64,000 bases of DNA from Spirochaetaceae bacterium (lineage in GTDB: Bacteria; Spirochaetota; Spirochaetia; DSM-27196; PWMO01): assembly GCA_007693325.1 (NCBI GenBank), contig REDW01000066.1, forward strand, positions 1-64,000, written 5' to 3'. Below, piece after piece: positions 8,296 to 16,728 of this stretch. Within the stretch, counting starts at the first letter, position 1. Each line of letters begins with the position of its first letter. The notes below the pieces were generated by a model. The model saw only the letters and a program-made list of their open reading frames with translations, did no database searches and was not told the DNA's origin. The translations under genes and the position numbers were made by a program.

Positions 8296-10014
8296 CTATA
8301 GCTCCATTACGCTGTCGAGATCAATCTCGCACGCCGCGCACGGCATTTGAATCCCGGCTTTCTCCAGCACTTCGGGATGGATCTCACCGAAGCGGCCAAC
8401 CGCTGTTGCGCCAATCACGATCTCGGCAACTCGCCCGCCAATGAAGCGGGAGTCGGCAACCTCGCGCAGCGTGTACTGCTTGCCCAGGTAATAGAACAGC
8501 ACCGACACGTGCGAGCTGATCAGCGAAAACCCGGCGTCGATATCGGCGCACAGCATACCGACGCCGTTTCGCGTCAGCGACCCGTAGTTGTCTTCGGGAT
8601 CGCGCTGTACGATCTTGCCGACTTCGTAGATGTAGTGCGGATAAACCGCGTTTGCCGAGACGCTCTCGGCGGTCAGCAGCTGCGGCAGGATCGAGCGCCG
8701 CACGAATTCGAAGTTCTCCGACATCGGGTTTTCGATCTGCACGTGTTCGAGAATGACCTGCGGCCATTCCTGCTCAGGGTACATGCGCTCGATGAAATCG
8801 CGTTGAGACCCGAGGTAGTTGAAGATCATCTCCTGGTAGCCCAGACCAACCAGCTGATTCTTGACCCGGCGGGCGTACAATTCGCTCGGCAGCAGCCGGC
8901 CAACGGTGAAATCCGACGGCACTTGCGGCTCAAAGCTCTCCATACCCAGACCGATCATAGCGTCCTCAACGATGTCAACGGCGTGCAGGAAATCATTGCG
9001 GTACTGCGGTGGCCTGACCGTCACTGTGCCCTCGGCATGATCGGCGCTGATACCCATCCGGCGCAAGCCTTCGATCAACTCTTCTGCCCCGATAGAACGG
9101 CCGAGCAGCCGCTCCACGTAATCCACCGTGGTCGAGCTGCTTTGCTGGAAATAGAACGGGGTGGCGGGAGCGCGCCCTACCGGAGTATCGTAGGGGTACT
9201 CGATGGTGACCGGGAGAATAGTGTAGCCGGCGTCGGCCAGATCGCAGGCGACAATTGAGCAGGCGGTCAGCAGCGACGGCATGTCGGTGCCGGTCATCTC
9301 GATAAAGAGCCTGGCGTCTCCCTCTTCCACCGCGCCGATGCGGTCGCTGTTGATAATTGGCGGGAAACTCAGGACGTCTCCGTTATCATCGGTGAGCAGC
9401 GGGAAACGGTCAAAGTGTGCCACGATGGAGCCGAACTCCTGCCCCTTCTGGTGTTCGCTGAGCATGCGTCTCATCGACATCCTGCTGCCGGCGCCCAACG
9501 GCACAAACTCGGTTGCATCGGGGTCAACCGCGCGGTAGCGCACCGGGTAGGTTATCAGATCGCTGCGATAGACCCCCATGGCAATTGACGCGCGCTTGCG
9601 TCCGTAGTTCCAGCACAGCTTCTCCTGTGTCTGGATCAGGTCGTTCAGCAGCGGCTCGTCAATCGGCGCACCCTCAACGGCAAACGCTGCGATGAACGGC
9701 CGGATATCTGCCAGCCCGGGGTCAACCACAACGCGTCGTTCCGCGGTATCAGCGTTTTGCTGCGGCTGTGAAAAGAAATCGTAGGATGCAACGGTGGCCT
9801 CGCGATAGACGCGCAGCTGCCGTGCCAGGCCTGCGGTGGACCAGAGATCGGGACGGTTGGTGTCGTTGAGCTCAATCTTGACGATGCCTTCGGCATTGGC
9901 GGGTTCATCGAGCTCCGCCTTTGCCACCGTCAACAGCGGTTCAAGCTCGCTGTCCTGCATCGTTGTGCCGAGATACTTGAAGAACGCTTGCTGTGACAGC
10001 TCTATCTTGGGCAT
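8296..10014 (-). CDS. pheT: Phenylalanyl-tRNA synthetase beta subunit, archaeal/eukaryal type
   Basis: A 572-aa beta subunit, far shorter than the roughly 800-aa bacterial form because the N-terminal tRNA-binding (EMAP-like) and C-terminal anticodon-binding domains are absent. It has B3/B4-like and B5 domains in the archaeal order (for example FEPQVPSDFTVGRLLPSELY, NPMSENFEFVRRSILPQLL). It forms the alpha2-beta2 enzyme that charges tRNA-Phe. It starts 3 bp after pheS. Spirochaetes are known to carry this archaeal-type enzyme, so the pair is a useful lineage marker. Confidence 0.92.
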   Translation of the reverse strand: MPKIELSQQAFFKYLGTTMQDSELEPLLTVAKAELDEPANAEGIVKIELNDTNRPDLWSTAGLARQLRVYREATVASYDFFSQPQQNADTAERRVVVDPGLADIRPFIAAFAVEGAPIDEPLLNDLIQTQEKLCWNYGRKRASIAMGVYRSDLITYPVRYRAVDPDATEFVPLGAGSRMSMRRMLSEHQKGQEFGSIVAHFDRFPLLTDDNGDVLSFPPIINSDRIGAVEEGDARLFIEMTGTDMPSLLTACSIVACDLADAGYTILPVTIEYPYDTPVGRAPATPFYFQQSSSTTVDYVERLLGRSIGAEELIEGLRRMGISADHAEGTVTVRPPQYRNDFLHAVDIVEDAMIGLGMESFEPQVPSDFTVGRLLPSELYARRVKNQLVGLGYQEMIFNYLGSQRDFIERMYPEQEWPQVILEHVQIENPMSENFEFVRRSILPQLLTAESVSANAVYPHYIYEVGKIVQRDPEDNYGSLTRNGVGMLCADIDAGFSLISSHVSVLFYYLGKQYTLREVADSRFIGGRVAEIVIGATAVGRFGEIHPEVLEKAGIQMPCAACEIDLDSVMEL

Positions 10015-10017
10015 CGC

Positions 10018-11565
10018 TTATTTCCCCCGTCGCAGACGCACGTTTTCGATATTGGTTGAGAACAGCTCGCGCAGGTCGTCGAGTCCGAGGTTCATCAGAG
10101 CCATGCGGTCGATCCCCAGGCCCCACGCCAGCACGGGAACTTTGATGCCCAGCGGCTCGGTAACTTCCGGCCGGAAAATGCCCGAACCGCCCAGTTCAAA
10201 CCAGCCGAGCACCGGGTGCTTGATGTGCACCTCTACCGATGGTTCGGTGAACGGGAAGTAACCCGGTACGTACTTGACTTCGGTGGCACCGGCGAGCTCC
10301 TCGGCAAACATCTGCAGGAAGCCCAGCAGGGTCCGCAGATTGACCGACTCACCGAGAACGATTCCCTCGGTTTGATAGAAATCCGAGAGATGGGTAGCGT
10401 CAACCTGATCGTAGCGAAAACAGCGCAGCGTGCCGAAGTACTTGCCGGGAATAGCGGCCTGCGGCAGCGTTTTGGCGGACATCACCGTTCCCTGGCTGCG
10501 TAGAATCAGGCGCCGCGTAAAATCGCGATCGAAGCGATACCCCCAACCCGCGCTGCCGGTCTTCCAGCCGTTCTCGTGCGCGGCGGCAACCTGACTCAGG
10601 TACGGTTCCTGAATAGCCTTGGCGTGTGTCGGGTCCTTGACGTAGTAGACATCGTGTATATCGCGTGCCGAGTGGAACTGCGGCATGAACAGCGCATCGG
10701 AATTCCAGAATTCGGTCTCCACAATCGGGCCGTCAAACTCCTGGAACCCGAGCGAGACGAGCTTGTCCTTGACCCGATCAAGATACTCGCAGTAGGGATT
10801 GCGATGGCCGGGTACCATGCGCGTGGGCGGCACCTGGATATTGTAGGCGCGGAAACTCGCGCCGCGCCAGCTGCCGTCTTTGAGCATCTGCGGCGTCAGC
10901 GCACCGATTTCCTGACCGGTGATGCCGGCAGCCTGAAGGCGTTCCTGCACTTCAAGCCCGGAGGCGGTAATGCGGTAGGTAACCTCATCGCGCTCTATAA
11001 CGCGAAACGGCGCACCGGCGCTGCCGCGTTTCTTGCTGATACCGGCCATCGCCTCCTGCTCGGTTGCCGACAGGCGATCAGCGGCAATCTCCTTACCGCC
11101 GCGTGCGCGCTCGAGCAACGCCCGCACCTGCTGCATACGTTCACTGGGCGTGCCCGCGGCTACCGAAACCTGTTTCTCGCCGTTCATCTGCAGCACGCCT
11201 TCCCTGGAGAGCGCCCCAAATGCCGAGCCGACATCGCGATTCTCGAGCCCGAGCGCGGAAGCGATCTGCGGCAGCGGCGCCGGACCGTGATCGCTCACGT
11301 GCGCCAGAATCTGTTCTTCCGGCGTACCGTCAGCAGCCAGTCGTTCGCCAAGCTCGGTGATTTCGTAGACCGTGCGGTGAACCCGCTCGTGTTCGGAAAT
11401 CAGTTCCTTGGCAGCCAGCCAACTGACCGCCTGGTTGCACTGCCCAAGGTTGAGCCCGACGTCCTCCTGAATGCGATGTGTATCAAAGATGTCATTGCTG
11501 CCGTAGCGCAGCAGCACCCTCACTTCCAACGGGTGAAGGCTCTTGAGGATGTCATCAGCGCTCAT
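10018..11565 (-). CDS. pheS: Phenylalanyl-tRNA synthetase alpha subunit, archaeal/eukaryal type
   Basis: A 515-aa catalytic subunit. The N-terminal 200 residues hold winged-helix-like modules typical of archaeal/eukaryal PheS rather than the bacterial coiled coil. The class II core follows: motif 1 near GFQEFDGPIVETEFWN, motif 2 FGTLRCFRYDQVDATH and motif 3 VLAWGLGIDRMALM, with the Phe-binding region PFTEPSVEVH. It is the first protein gene after tRNA-Ala on the same strand, 35 bp downstream, and is probably co-transcribed with it. Confidence 0.95.
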   Translation of the reverse strand: MSADDILKSLHPLEVRVLLRYGSNDIFDTHRIQEDVGLNLGQCNQAVSWLAAKELISEHERVHRTVYEITELGERLAADGTPEEQILAHVSDHGPAPLPQIASALGLENRDVGSAFGALSREGVLQMNGEKQVSVAAGTPSERMQQVRALLERARGGKEIAADRLSATEQEAMAGISKKRGSAGAPFRVIERDEVTYRITASGLEVQERLQAAGITGQEIGALTPQMLKDGSWRGASFRAYNIQVPPTRMVPGHRNPYCEYLDRVKDKLVSLGFQEFDGPIVETEFWNSDALFMPQFHSARDIHDVYYVKDPTHAKAIQEPYLSQVAAAHENGWKTGSAGWGYRFDRDFTRRLILRSQGTVMSAKTLPQAAIPGKYFGTLRCFRYDQVDATHLSDFYQTEGIVLGESVNLRTLLGFLQMFAEELAGATEVKYVPGYFPFTEPSVEVHIKHPVLGWFELGGSGIFRPEVTEPLGIKVPVLAWGLGIDRMALMNLGLDDLRELFSTNIENVRLRRGK

Positions 11566-11600
11566 TGTTTAATGCTCCTGCGGATGGTGCTATAGCGGAA

Positions 11601-11673
11601 TGGAGGATAGGGGAGTTGAACCCCTGACCTATTGATTGCGAACCAATCGCTCTACCAACTGAGCTAATCCCCC
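11601..11673 (-). tRNA. tRNA-Ala (anticodon CGC)
   Basis: A full cloverleaf of 73 nt including discriminator A. The acceptor GGGGGAT/ATCCTCC contains the G3:U70 wobble that is the alanine identity element. The D-arm is GCTC-AGTTGGTA-GAGC, the anticodon stem ATTGG/TCAAT closes loop TTCGCAA, and the T-arm is AGGGG-TTCAACT-CCCCT. CCA is not encoded. It reads GCG codons. It lies upstream of pheS on the same strand. Confidence 0.97.
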
Positions 11674-11686
11674 GAGAAACAGCCAT

Positions 11687-11715
11687 AGTATAGCGATATT
11701 GGTGCGGGAAATCCA
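11687..11715 (-). promoter_or_regulatory. Probable promoter of tRNA-Ala (and pheST)
   Basis: The minus strand has -10 TATACT 13 nt from the mature tRNA 5' end, with a weak -35 (TGGATT) at 17-bp spacing. The placement fits a short tRNA leader. Confidence 0.45.
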
Positions 11716-11746
11716 GTCCTCGGTTACGCGAATTTGGCCGCCGTGT

Positions 11747-11761
11747 GCTACACTGTGTAGC
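11747..11761. promoter_or_regulatory. Perfect palindrome abutting the lipoprotein start codon
   Basis: GCTACACTGTGTAGC is a perfect 7+1+7 palindrome ending one base before the ATG at 11762. It includes a -10-like TACACT (11749-11754), so any transcript from it would be nearly leaderless. It could be an operator or a hairpin occluding initiation. Confidence 0.45.
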
Positions 11762-12106
11762 ATGGATCGATACTGGCTGCCATCACTGCTGGCTGTGCTG
11801 CTTGCGCTGAGCGGCTGCGCTACCGAGCCGACGCCGGAACGCCACAGCGCACCCGACAGCGGCTTTCCCTACCGCGCCGCGCAGTCAGCGCAGTTCGAGG
11901 AGCCGCCCGAGCCGTTTGTGCGCACGGTCGATCTATCGCTTCTGCGCGTCGGCATGACCAAGGAGGAAGTGCTGGCGATCTTCCCCGATCCGATTACCAT
12001 CGACGTCTCGGTACGCGGCCTGGAAGTGTGGGAGTACGGTTTTGCCCAGCTGCACTTCCGCCAGGGAGTGCTGGCCAACTGGTTTGACCTGGTCCGCGAG
12101 CGCTGA
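11762..12106 (+). CDS. Small outer-membrane-type lipoprotein with SmpA/BamE-like motif
   Basis: A 114-aa secreted lipoprotein. I chose the ATG at 11762 rather than the track start because it yields a proper signal peptide (hydrophobic LPSLLAVLLALSG) ending in lipobox LSGC, with acylated Cys about residue 19. The mature domain contains RVGMTKEEVLAIFPDP, the pattern seen at the start of SmpA/OmlA/BamE-like folds (G-M-T-x-x-E-V...G/D-P). BamE-like proteins support outer-membrane assembly, but the match is limited to this motif. It is convergent with the following hydrolase gene (5 bp apart). Confidence 0.75.
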   Translation: MDRYWLPSLLAVLLALSGCATEPTPERHSAPDSGFPYRAAQSAQFEEPPEPFVRTVDLSLLRVGMTKEEVLAIFPDPITIDVSVRGLEVWEYGFAQLHFRQGVLANWFDLVRER

Positions 12107-12111
12107 GGCCG

Positions 12112-13029
12112 CTACAGCTCTATCTCCAGTCCCTCGCGTGCGGCATCGATCTGCAGCATACTCTTGCCGGCAATCGCGTTACGGTAGCCCTCGATCAATG
12201 CACCGAGTTCGTCATCCGAGCGCGCCGGATCGTGATGGAAGAAGTAGAGCCGTTTGACAGCGGTGTTGTGACACGCCTTGATCGCGTACTCGTAGCTGGT
12301 GTGGCCCCAGCCGATTCTGGATTTGAGATACTCCTGCTCGGTGTACTGGGTGTCGTAGACCACTGCATCGGCGCCGTGGTGAAAACGCAGAATCTTGCGG
12401 TTCTCCTCCCGCGCCGCCGCCTTGCCCTCCTCGGCGGCAAACTCGTCGTAGTCGGGATCTGCTGGGTCTTCGGGAAAAACGTTGCGGAACGGCTCGGTAT
12501 CGTAGCAGGTGCAGAAAACCTTTCCGTCAAACTCAAAGCGGTAGCCGAGGCACAGGACAGGGTGGTTGAGAAACTTGGTAGTCACGCGCATACCGTCTTC
12601 GAGCTCAATGGTCTCTTCCTTCAGCTCGTGATAGACGAGACGGGCCGCCAGTTCGCTCTGACGAATTGGAAAGTAGCGGTAGCTCAGCTGAAAGCCGAAC
12701 ACGCTCTCGATGCTTTCGTCTTCGTAGGTCACCGGGCTGTAGATGTCCAGCTCGGTACCCGGTATGAAAATCGGTGTGAAGAACGGGAAACCCATGATGT
12801 GGTCCCAGTGGGTGTGCGACAGAAAGATGCGCGCCTTGACCGGGCCGGCGCCTAGCTCGTTGCGCGCAATAGTGTCACCGAGCGGCTTGATACCGGTACC
12901 GGCGTCAACAATGATGCGGCGGTTGCTGCCGTAGCAAATTTCGATGCAGGCGGTGTTGCCGCCGTAGTAGACCGTGCTCTGCCCCGGTGTTGGGATAGAA
13001 CCTCGTGCCCCCCAGAACCGTATCTTCAC
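12112..13029 (-). CDS. Metallo-beta-lactamase-fold hydrolase (class II cyclic-nucleotide phosphodiesterase-like)
   Basis: A 305-aa cytosolic enzyme. It begins MKIRFWGARGSIPTPG, a start typical of the MBL-fold group annotated as phosphodiesterase/PhnP/RNase-Z-like. Metal ligands are visible in LSHTHWDHIMG (HxHxDH, about residue 85), the His of FLNHPVL, the Asp of VVYDTQYT and the His of YFFHHDP. Substrate is uncertain: cyclic nucleotides, phosphodiesters or RNA ends are possible. It is the last gene of the LamG/FN3-TPR-HDOD-MBL operon (12 bp after HDOD), so a signalling nucleotide substrate would fit. Confidence 0.75.
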   Translation of the reverse strand: MKIRFWGARGSIPTPGQSTVYYGGNTACIEICYGSNRRIIVDAGTGIKPLGDTIARNELGAGPVKARIFLSHTHWDHIMGFPFFTPIFIPGTELDIYSPVTYEDESIESVFGFQLSYRYFPIRQSELAARLVYHELKEETIELEDGMRVTTKFLNHPVLCLGYRFEFDGKVFCTCYDTEPFRNVFPEDPADPDYDEFAAEEGKAAAREENRKILRFHHGADAVVYDTQYTEQEYLKSRIGWGHTSYEYAIKACHNTAVKRLYFFHHDPARSDDELGALIEGYRNAIAGKSMLQIDAAREGLEIEL

Positions 13030-13041
13030 GTCAGCGCTCCG

Positions 13042-13911
13042 TCACTCGACAACCTTGAGGAAGACCTCGGCCTTGGCGATTTCGGCATCCACCTCGGCCT
13101 CGATATCATCGAGCAATCCGAGGTCAATCCCGAGCGCGTTGTAGCTCGCTTCTTCGGGTCTGGCCGGGAAGCGGTCTCCGGCAAATCCGACTTCGGCGAT
13201 GTTCATGAAGTAGTTGGCGATGTGCACCGTCAGCACCAGGTCGCGATGCTCCTCGGCGTAGTTTGCCACCGCGTGGTGAAACCCGATAGAATCGATCGCC
13301 GCCGAGCCGATATTCCAGGTCTCACCGATCAGACGGCCCACGTCGGCGTGCGAGAAACCGAGCTCGCGCTGCTCTGCCTCGGCAAGTCCGATGTGCTCAC
13401 GGTCCGCGCGGCTGAATACCGTGACGTATCGATCCTTGAGCACGTTGTTGATTGGAATCTTGCCGATATCGTGCAGCAGCCCGGCGATGAAGTACTCCTC
13501 TATCAGACGTGGATCCACCGCGCGACGTTTGGCAATCAACTTGGCGGTCACCCCGACCCCCAGACTGTGGCGCCAGAACCCCTGCATGTTCAGCGCCGAG
13601 GATGCTTCGCCCTTTCCGATAGCGCCAACCACCGCTGTGCTGAGTGCCAGGTTCTTGACGGTATTGATCCCGAGCATGATGATTGCGCGCGACAGTGAGG
13701 TAACCTTGGCTCCCAGGCCGTAGTAGGCCGAATTGATCAGTTTCATCACGCGCGCCATCAGAACCGGATCAACGCTGATGACTCGATTTAGGTCTATCGG
13801 CGAGGTCCCCGGACGATTGCATATCTCGATCACCTTGGTAACGGTCACCGGCAGTGCCGGCATTCTGGCAATATAGGTCTGTACGCGCTGTAGATCCTGC
13901 GATGCGTTCAT
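13042..13911 (-). CDS. HDOD domain signalling protein
   Basis: A 289-aa protein consisting almost entirely of an HDOD domain (residues about 15-215). It has MPALPVTVTKVIEICNRP at the start, the signature LINSAYYGLGAKVTSLSRAIIMLG, and a retained partial HD-like GLLHDIGKIPINN. HDOD proteins are usually catalytically silent HD relatives acting in signalling, motility or stress. This one keeps an H-D pair (LLHDIGK), so residual phosphohydrolase activity cannot be excluded. It lies 6 bp after the TPR gene in the same operon. Confidence 0.88.
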   Translation of the reverse strand: MNASQDLQRVQTYIARMPALPVTVTKVIEICNRPGTSPIDLNRVISVDPVLMARVMKLINSAYYGLGAKVTSLSRAIIMLGINTVKNLALSTAVVGAIGKGEASSALNMQGFWRHSLGVGVTAKLIAKRRAVDPRLIEEYFIAGLLHDIGKIPINNVLKDRYVTVFSRADREHIGLAEAEQRELGFSHADVGRLIGETWNIGSAAIDSIGFHHAVANYAEEHRDLVLTVHIANYFMNIAEVGFAGDRFPARPEEASYNALGIDLGLLDDIEAEVDAEIAKAEVFLKVVE

Positions 13912-13917
13912 AATCGC

Positions 13918-16728
13918 CTACTTCCCCGTCCCGCGTAACTCTTCGAGCCTGGTGACGATCTGCGACAGGCGTTGCCCGAGCGCCCCGCTCAGAGACCGAT
14001 CCGGCAGATAACCGGACATCGCCTGGACAAACTTCATTGCCTCGGACACGCGTTTGGGAGTGAGGTGCAAGCCGGCCCCGGCGTGGCTGCGCGGAGCGTA
14101 GCGCTCGAGATCGCGCTTGAGCCCGGGCTTTCCCAGCAGGCGCATGCGCAGCGATTCCATCCTCATCCGCATATCGCTCTGCAGGAACTCGGCGCGCTTG
14201 TCCGGTGGCAGGCTCTCGGCAAGCCTCAGCAGATAATCGATCAGCTTGACGCGCTTGTCAGGATCCGATCCCGGCGGCTTCTCGTCAGCGGTGTCTTCGG
14301 CCCGGTCGGTGAGCCGACGTCGCGGCGCAGCCGCGTGCGGCTCCGCCTCGGTGGCCTCGTGCGCGGCAGCGTTGACATTGTCAGAATCATCAGCGGTCTG
14401 GTGGGTCTCGCCTGCAGCGCCGCGCAGCGCTTCGAAGGCTCCCAGCAGATCGTCGAGATCCGATTGACGATCGGGCTGATCGGCAACCGGCTCGGGTTCG
14501 GGTTCGGGTTCCGATTGCGGCGCACCGACCGGCGGCTCGGCTTGCGGCTGCTGCTCGAGCGGAGCGCTATAGCTGACATCGCTGTAGTCGACGCTCTCTT
14601 CGTGCTCGTATTGAGGCACCTCGGACTGGGGCTCGGACTGTGGCTCGGGCTGGGGAGGCAGCCCGGAAAAGGGGGCATCGTAGTGCGGGTAGCGCGGTGT
14701 CTCGGGCTCGATTGCTCCCGACGGCGGCTGCGCAGAGGAAGCGCCGGGACCCCCGGATGCCCCCGGGGCCCAGGCGCCGGCCTGCGCAAACGGCTGCGGC
14801 TGAGCTTGCGGCTGATGCGCCGCAGTTGCGGAAGGAGACGGCTCCGCTGGTGGCTCAACCACCTCCTCGGTAGTCCTGCGTATGATCCGGTGATGGACCT
14901 CTTCCTCATCGCGCTCCACCAGATGCCGAAATCCCTGAGATTCTGCTTCACTCAGCTCCAACAGCGACTTAGCCGACTCGGCGGCGCCGGTGGAGCGCTC
15001 GTCGGGTTCGTTTTCAACCTTCAGATCGCGCAGCCGCAGCGGTTCCTCTTCCTCGTCGGCAAAAAACTCCTGGCCCCAGGATCCCAGAAACGGGATGGAA
15101 TCCGTTTCCAGCTCAGCGGTCTGGTCGACTTCCAGCGATTCGCTGTCACGAGCCTCGGCGTCGCGTGATACCTGCTCGATCAGGTCAGATAGCCGGTTCA
15201 GGTTCTGCTGCCAGACATCACTCTCGAGCGCTCCAACCGCCTTCTCGTAGATCTCCAGACTCTGGTTGAGCGCGCTCAGGTCATCGTCGCTGCCGCGATT
15301 TCCCTGCAGGCTGATAAGCTCATCGGCTGTCTTGAGCGCTTCGGCGGTATTGCCGAGGTCACTCTGGGCGCGCGCCATCAGCGCAATTACCCGGCCGTCT
15401 TCGGGGAGATGTTCGCGTGCGTCCTGCAGCGCCTCAAGAGCCTGTCCGAAGCGCCCCAGTTCAATCAGCGCTTCGGCTCTCAGCAGCGTGGCGTCACGGT
15501 CGTGCTCGTGCTCGCGCAGGTAGGTCTCCGCCTGGGCGACAGCCTCTTCGTACTCACCGGCCTGGTAATGCAGTCGCGCCACGTCAAGGCGAAACTGATC
15601 GCTGCCGGGACTGAGTTCCTCGATGTGCTGGAAGCACTCGTCTGCCGAATCGCGCCTGCCCTGCCGAAAGTAGATCGCGCCGAGCATACGCAGCGCCTCG
15701 ACATCCTCTGGATCGAAACCGAGAATCTCGGTCAGTTCGGTCTCGGCCTCTGCCAACCGATCGAGCTGCATGCAGACGTCGGCCAGCGCAAAACGCAATT
15801 CGACGTCATCGGTGTGCGATTCAACCAGCGCGGATAGCTCTTCGGCCACACCGGGAAGCTGTGGGTGCGACCGCAGCAGCTGGGTCAGGTTGCGCAGCGC
15901 CCGCTCGTAGCCCGGATTGAATTCAAGCGCGGCTTGATACTTCCGGCGCGCTTCCTCGGGGCGTCCGAGCTGAGCCAGAATGGTGCCAAGATTGTTGTTG
16001 GCTACCGCGTGCGAGCCATCGATCTTCAGCAGCTCGTGCAGATTGGCGGCAGCTGCGCTGAGATCTCCGGTCCTCTGCAACAGGATCGCCAGGTTGTTGA
16101 GAGCGTCGACCCACCCCGGCCTCGAGCGCAGCGCCAGGCGATACTCGGCTATGGCGTCTTCCAGTTCGCCGGCCTGCTCGCAGGCAAGGCCGAGGTTGTA
16201 GTGCAACCCCGGATGGTTAGGATCAGCGACCAGGCCGTCGCGGAAGACCGCAATTGCTTCGCTGAGCTTCCCCTGCGACTGCAGCAGCGTTCCGAGGTTG
16301 TTCCACGCCGTTGAAAGCTCGGGCTCATGGGCTACAGCGTTGCGATACGCGCTCTCGGCTCCCTGTAGATCGCCGGTCTGCTTGTAAACGTTTCCGATAT
16401 TGTAATGAACGGTAGCATCGTCGGGAGCCAGTTTGAGTGCAGCCCGGAACGCCGCCAGCGACTCTTCGTTACGTCCGAGCACACGGCACACCACCCCGAG
16501 ATCATTGAGCGCTTCTCGGTTCTCGGGGTTGGTCTCGATTGCGGTTCGATACGCGGCTGCCGCCTCGCTATAGCGCCGGCTGCGGGCACAGACGTTGCCC
16601 AGCAGCACGTAGCCCTCATCCGAATCCGGGTTCTGCTCCAGATAGGTACGGATATGCTGTTCAGCGGTGCTGTAGTCGCCAACGCGAAAGGAGTTATAGG
16701 CGCGCATGAAGAAGTCGCTGTTGGTCAT
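13918..16728 (-). CDS. Large TPR-repeat protein with Pro/Gln/Glu-rich linker
   Basis: A 936-aa protein. Residues about 1-480 are at least a dozen tetratricopeptide repeats (for example EALNDLGVVCRVLGRNEESL, TVHYNIGNVYKQTGDLQGAE, TAWNNLGTLLQSQGKLSEAI). Then comes an acidic helical segment. Residues about 640-800 form a low-complexity PQPEPQSEPQ-type linker, followed by a conserved-looking helical C-terminus (KLIDYLLRLAESLPPDKRAEF). There is no signal peptide, so it is a cytosolic scaffold. Its start overlaps the end of the LamG/FN3 gene by 4 bp (ATGA). Confidence 0.85.
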   Translation of the reverse strand: MTNSDFFMRAYNSFRVGDYSTAEQHIRTYLEQNPDSDEGYVLLGNVCARSRRYSEAAAAYRTAIETNPENREALNDLGVVCRVLGRNEESLAAFRAALKLAPDDATVHYNIGNVYKQTGDLQGAESAYRNAVAHEPELSTAWNNLGTLLQSQGKLSEAIAVFRDGLVADPNHPGLHYNLGLACEQAGELEDAIAEYRLALRSRPGWVDALNNLAILLQRTGDLSAAAANLHELLKIDGSHAVANNNLGTILAQLGRPEEARRKYQAALEFNPGYERALRNLTQLLRSHPQLPGVAEELSALVESHTDDVELRFALADVCMQLDRLAEAETELTEILGFDPEDVEALRMLGAIYFRQGRRDSADECFQHIEELSPGSDQFRLDVARLHYQAGEYEEAVAQAETYLREHEHDRDATLLRAEALIELGRFGQALEALQDAREHLPEDGRVIALMARAQSDLGNTAEALKTADELISLQGNRGSDDDLSALNQSLEIYEKAVGALESDVWQQNLNRLSDLIEQVSRDAEARDSESLEVDQTAELETDSIPFLGSWGQEFFADEEEEPLRLRDLKVENEPDERSTGAAESAKSLLELSEAESQGFRHLVERDEEEVHHRIIRRTTEEVVEPPAEPSPSATAAHQPQAQPQPFAQAGAWAPGASGGPGASSAQPPSGAIEPETPRYPHYDAPFSGLPPQPEPQSEPQSEVPQYEHEESVDYSDVSYSAPLEQQPQAEPPVGAPQSEPEPEPEPVADQPDRQSDLDDLLGAFEALRGAAGETHQTADDSDNVNAAAHEATEAEPHAAAPRRRLTDRAEDTADEKPPGSDPDKRVKLIDYLLRLAESLPPDKRAEFLQSDMRMRMESLRMRLLGKPGLKRDLERYAPRSHAGAGLHLTPKRVSEAMKFVQAMSGYLPDRSLSGALGQRLSQIVTRLEELRGTGK

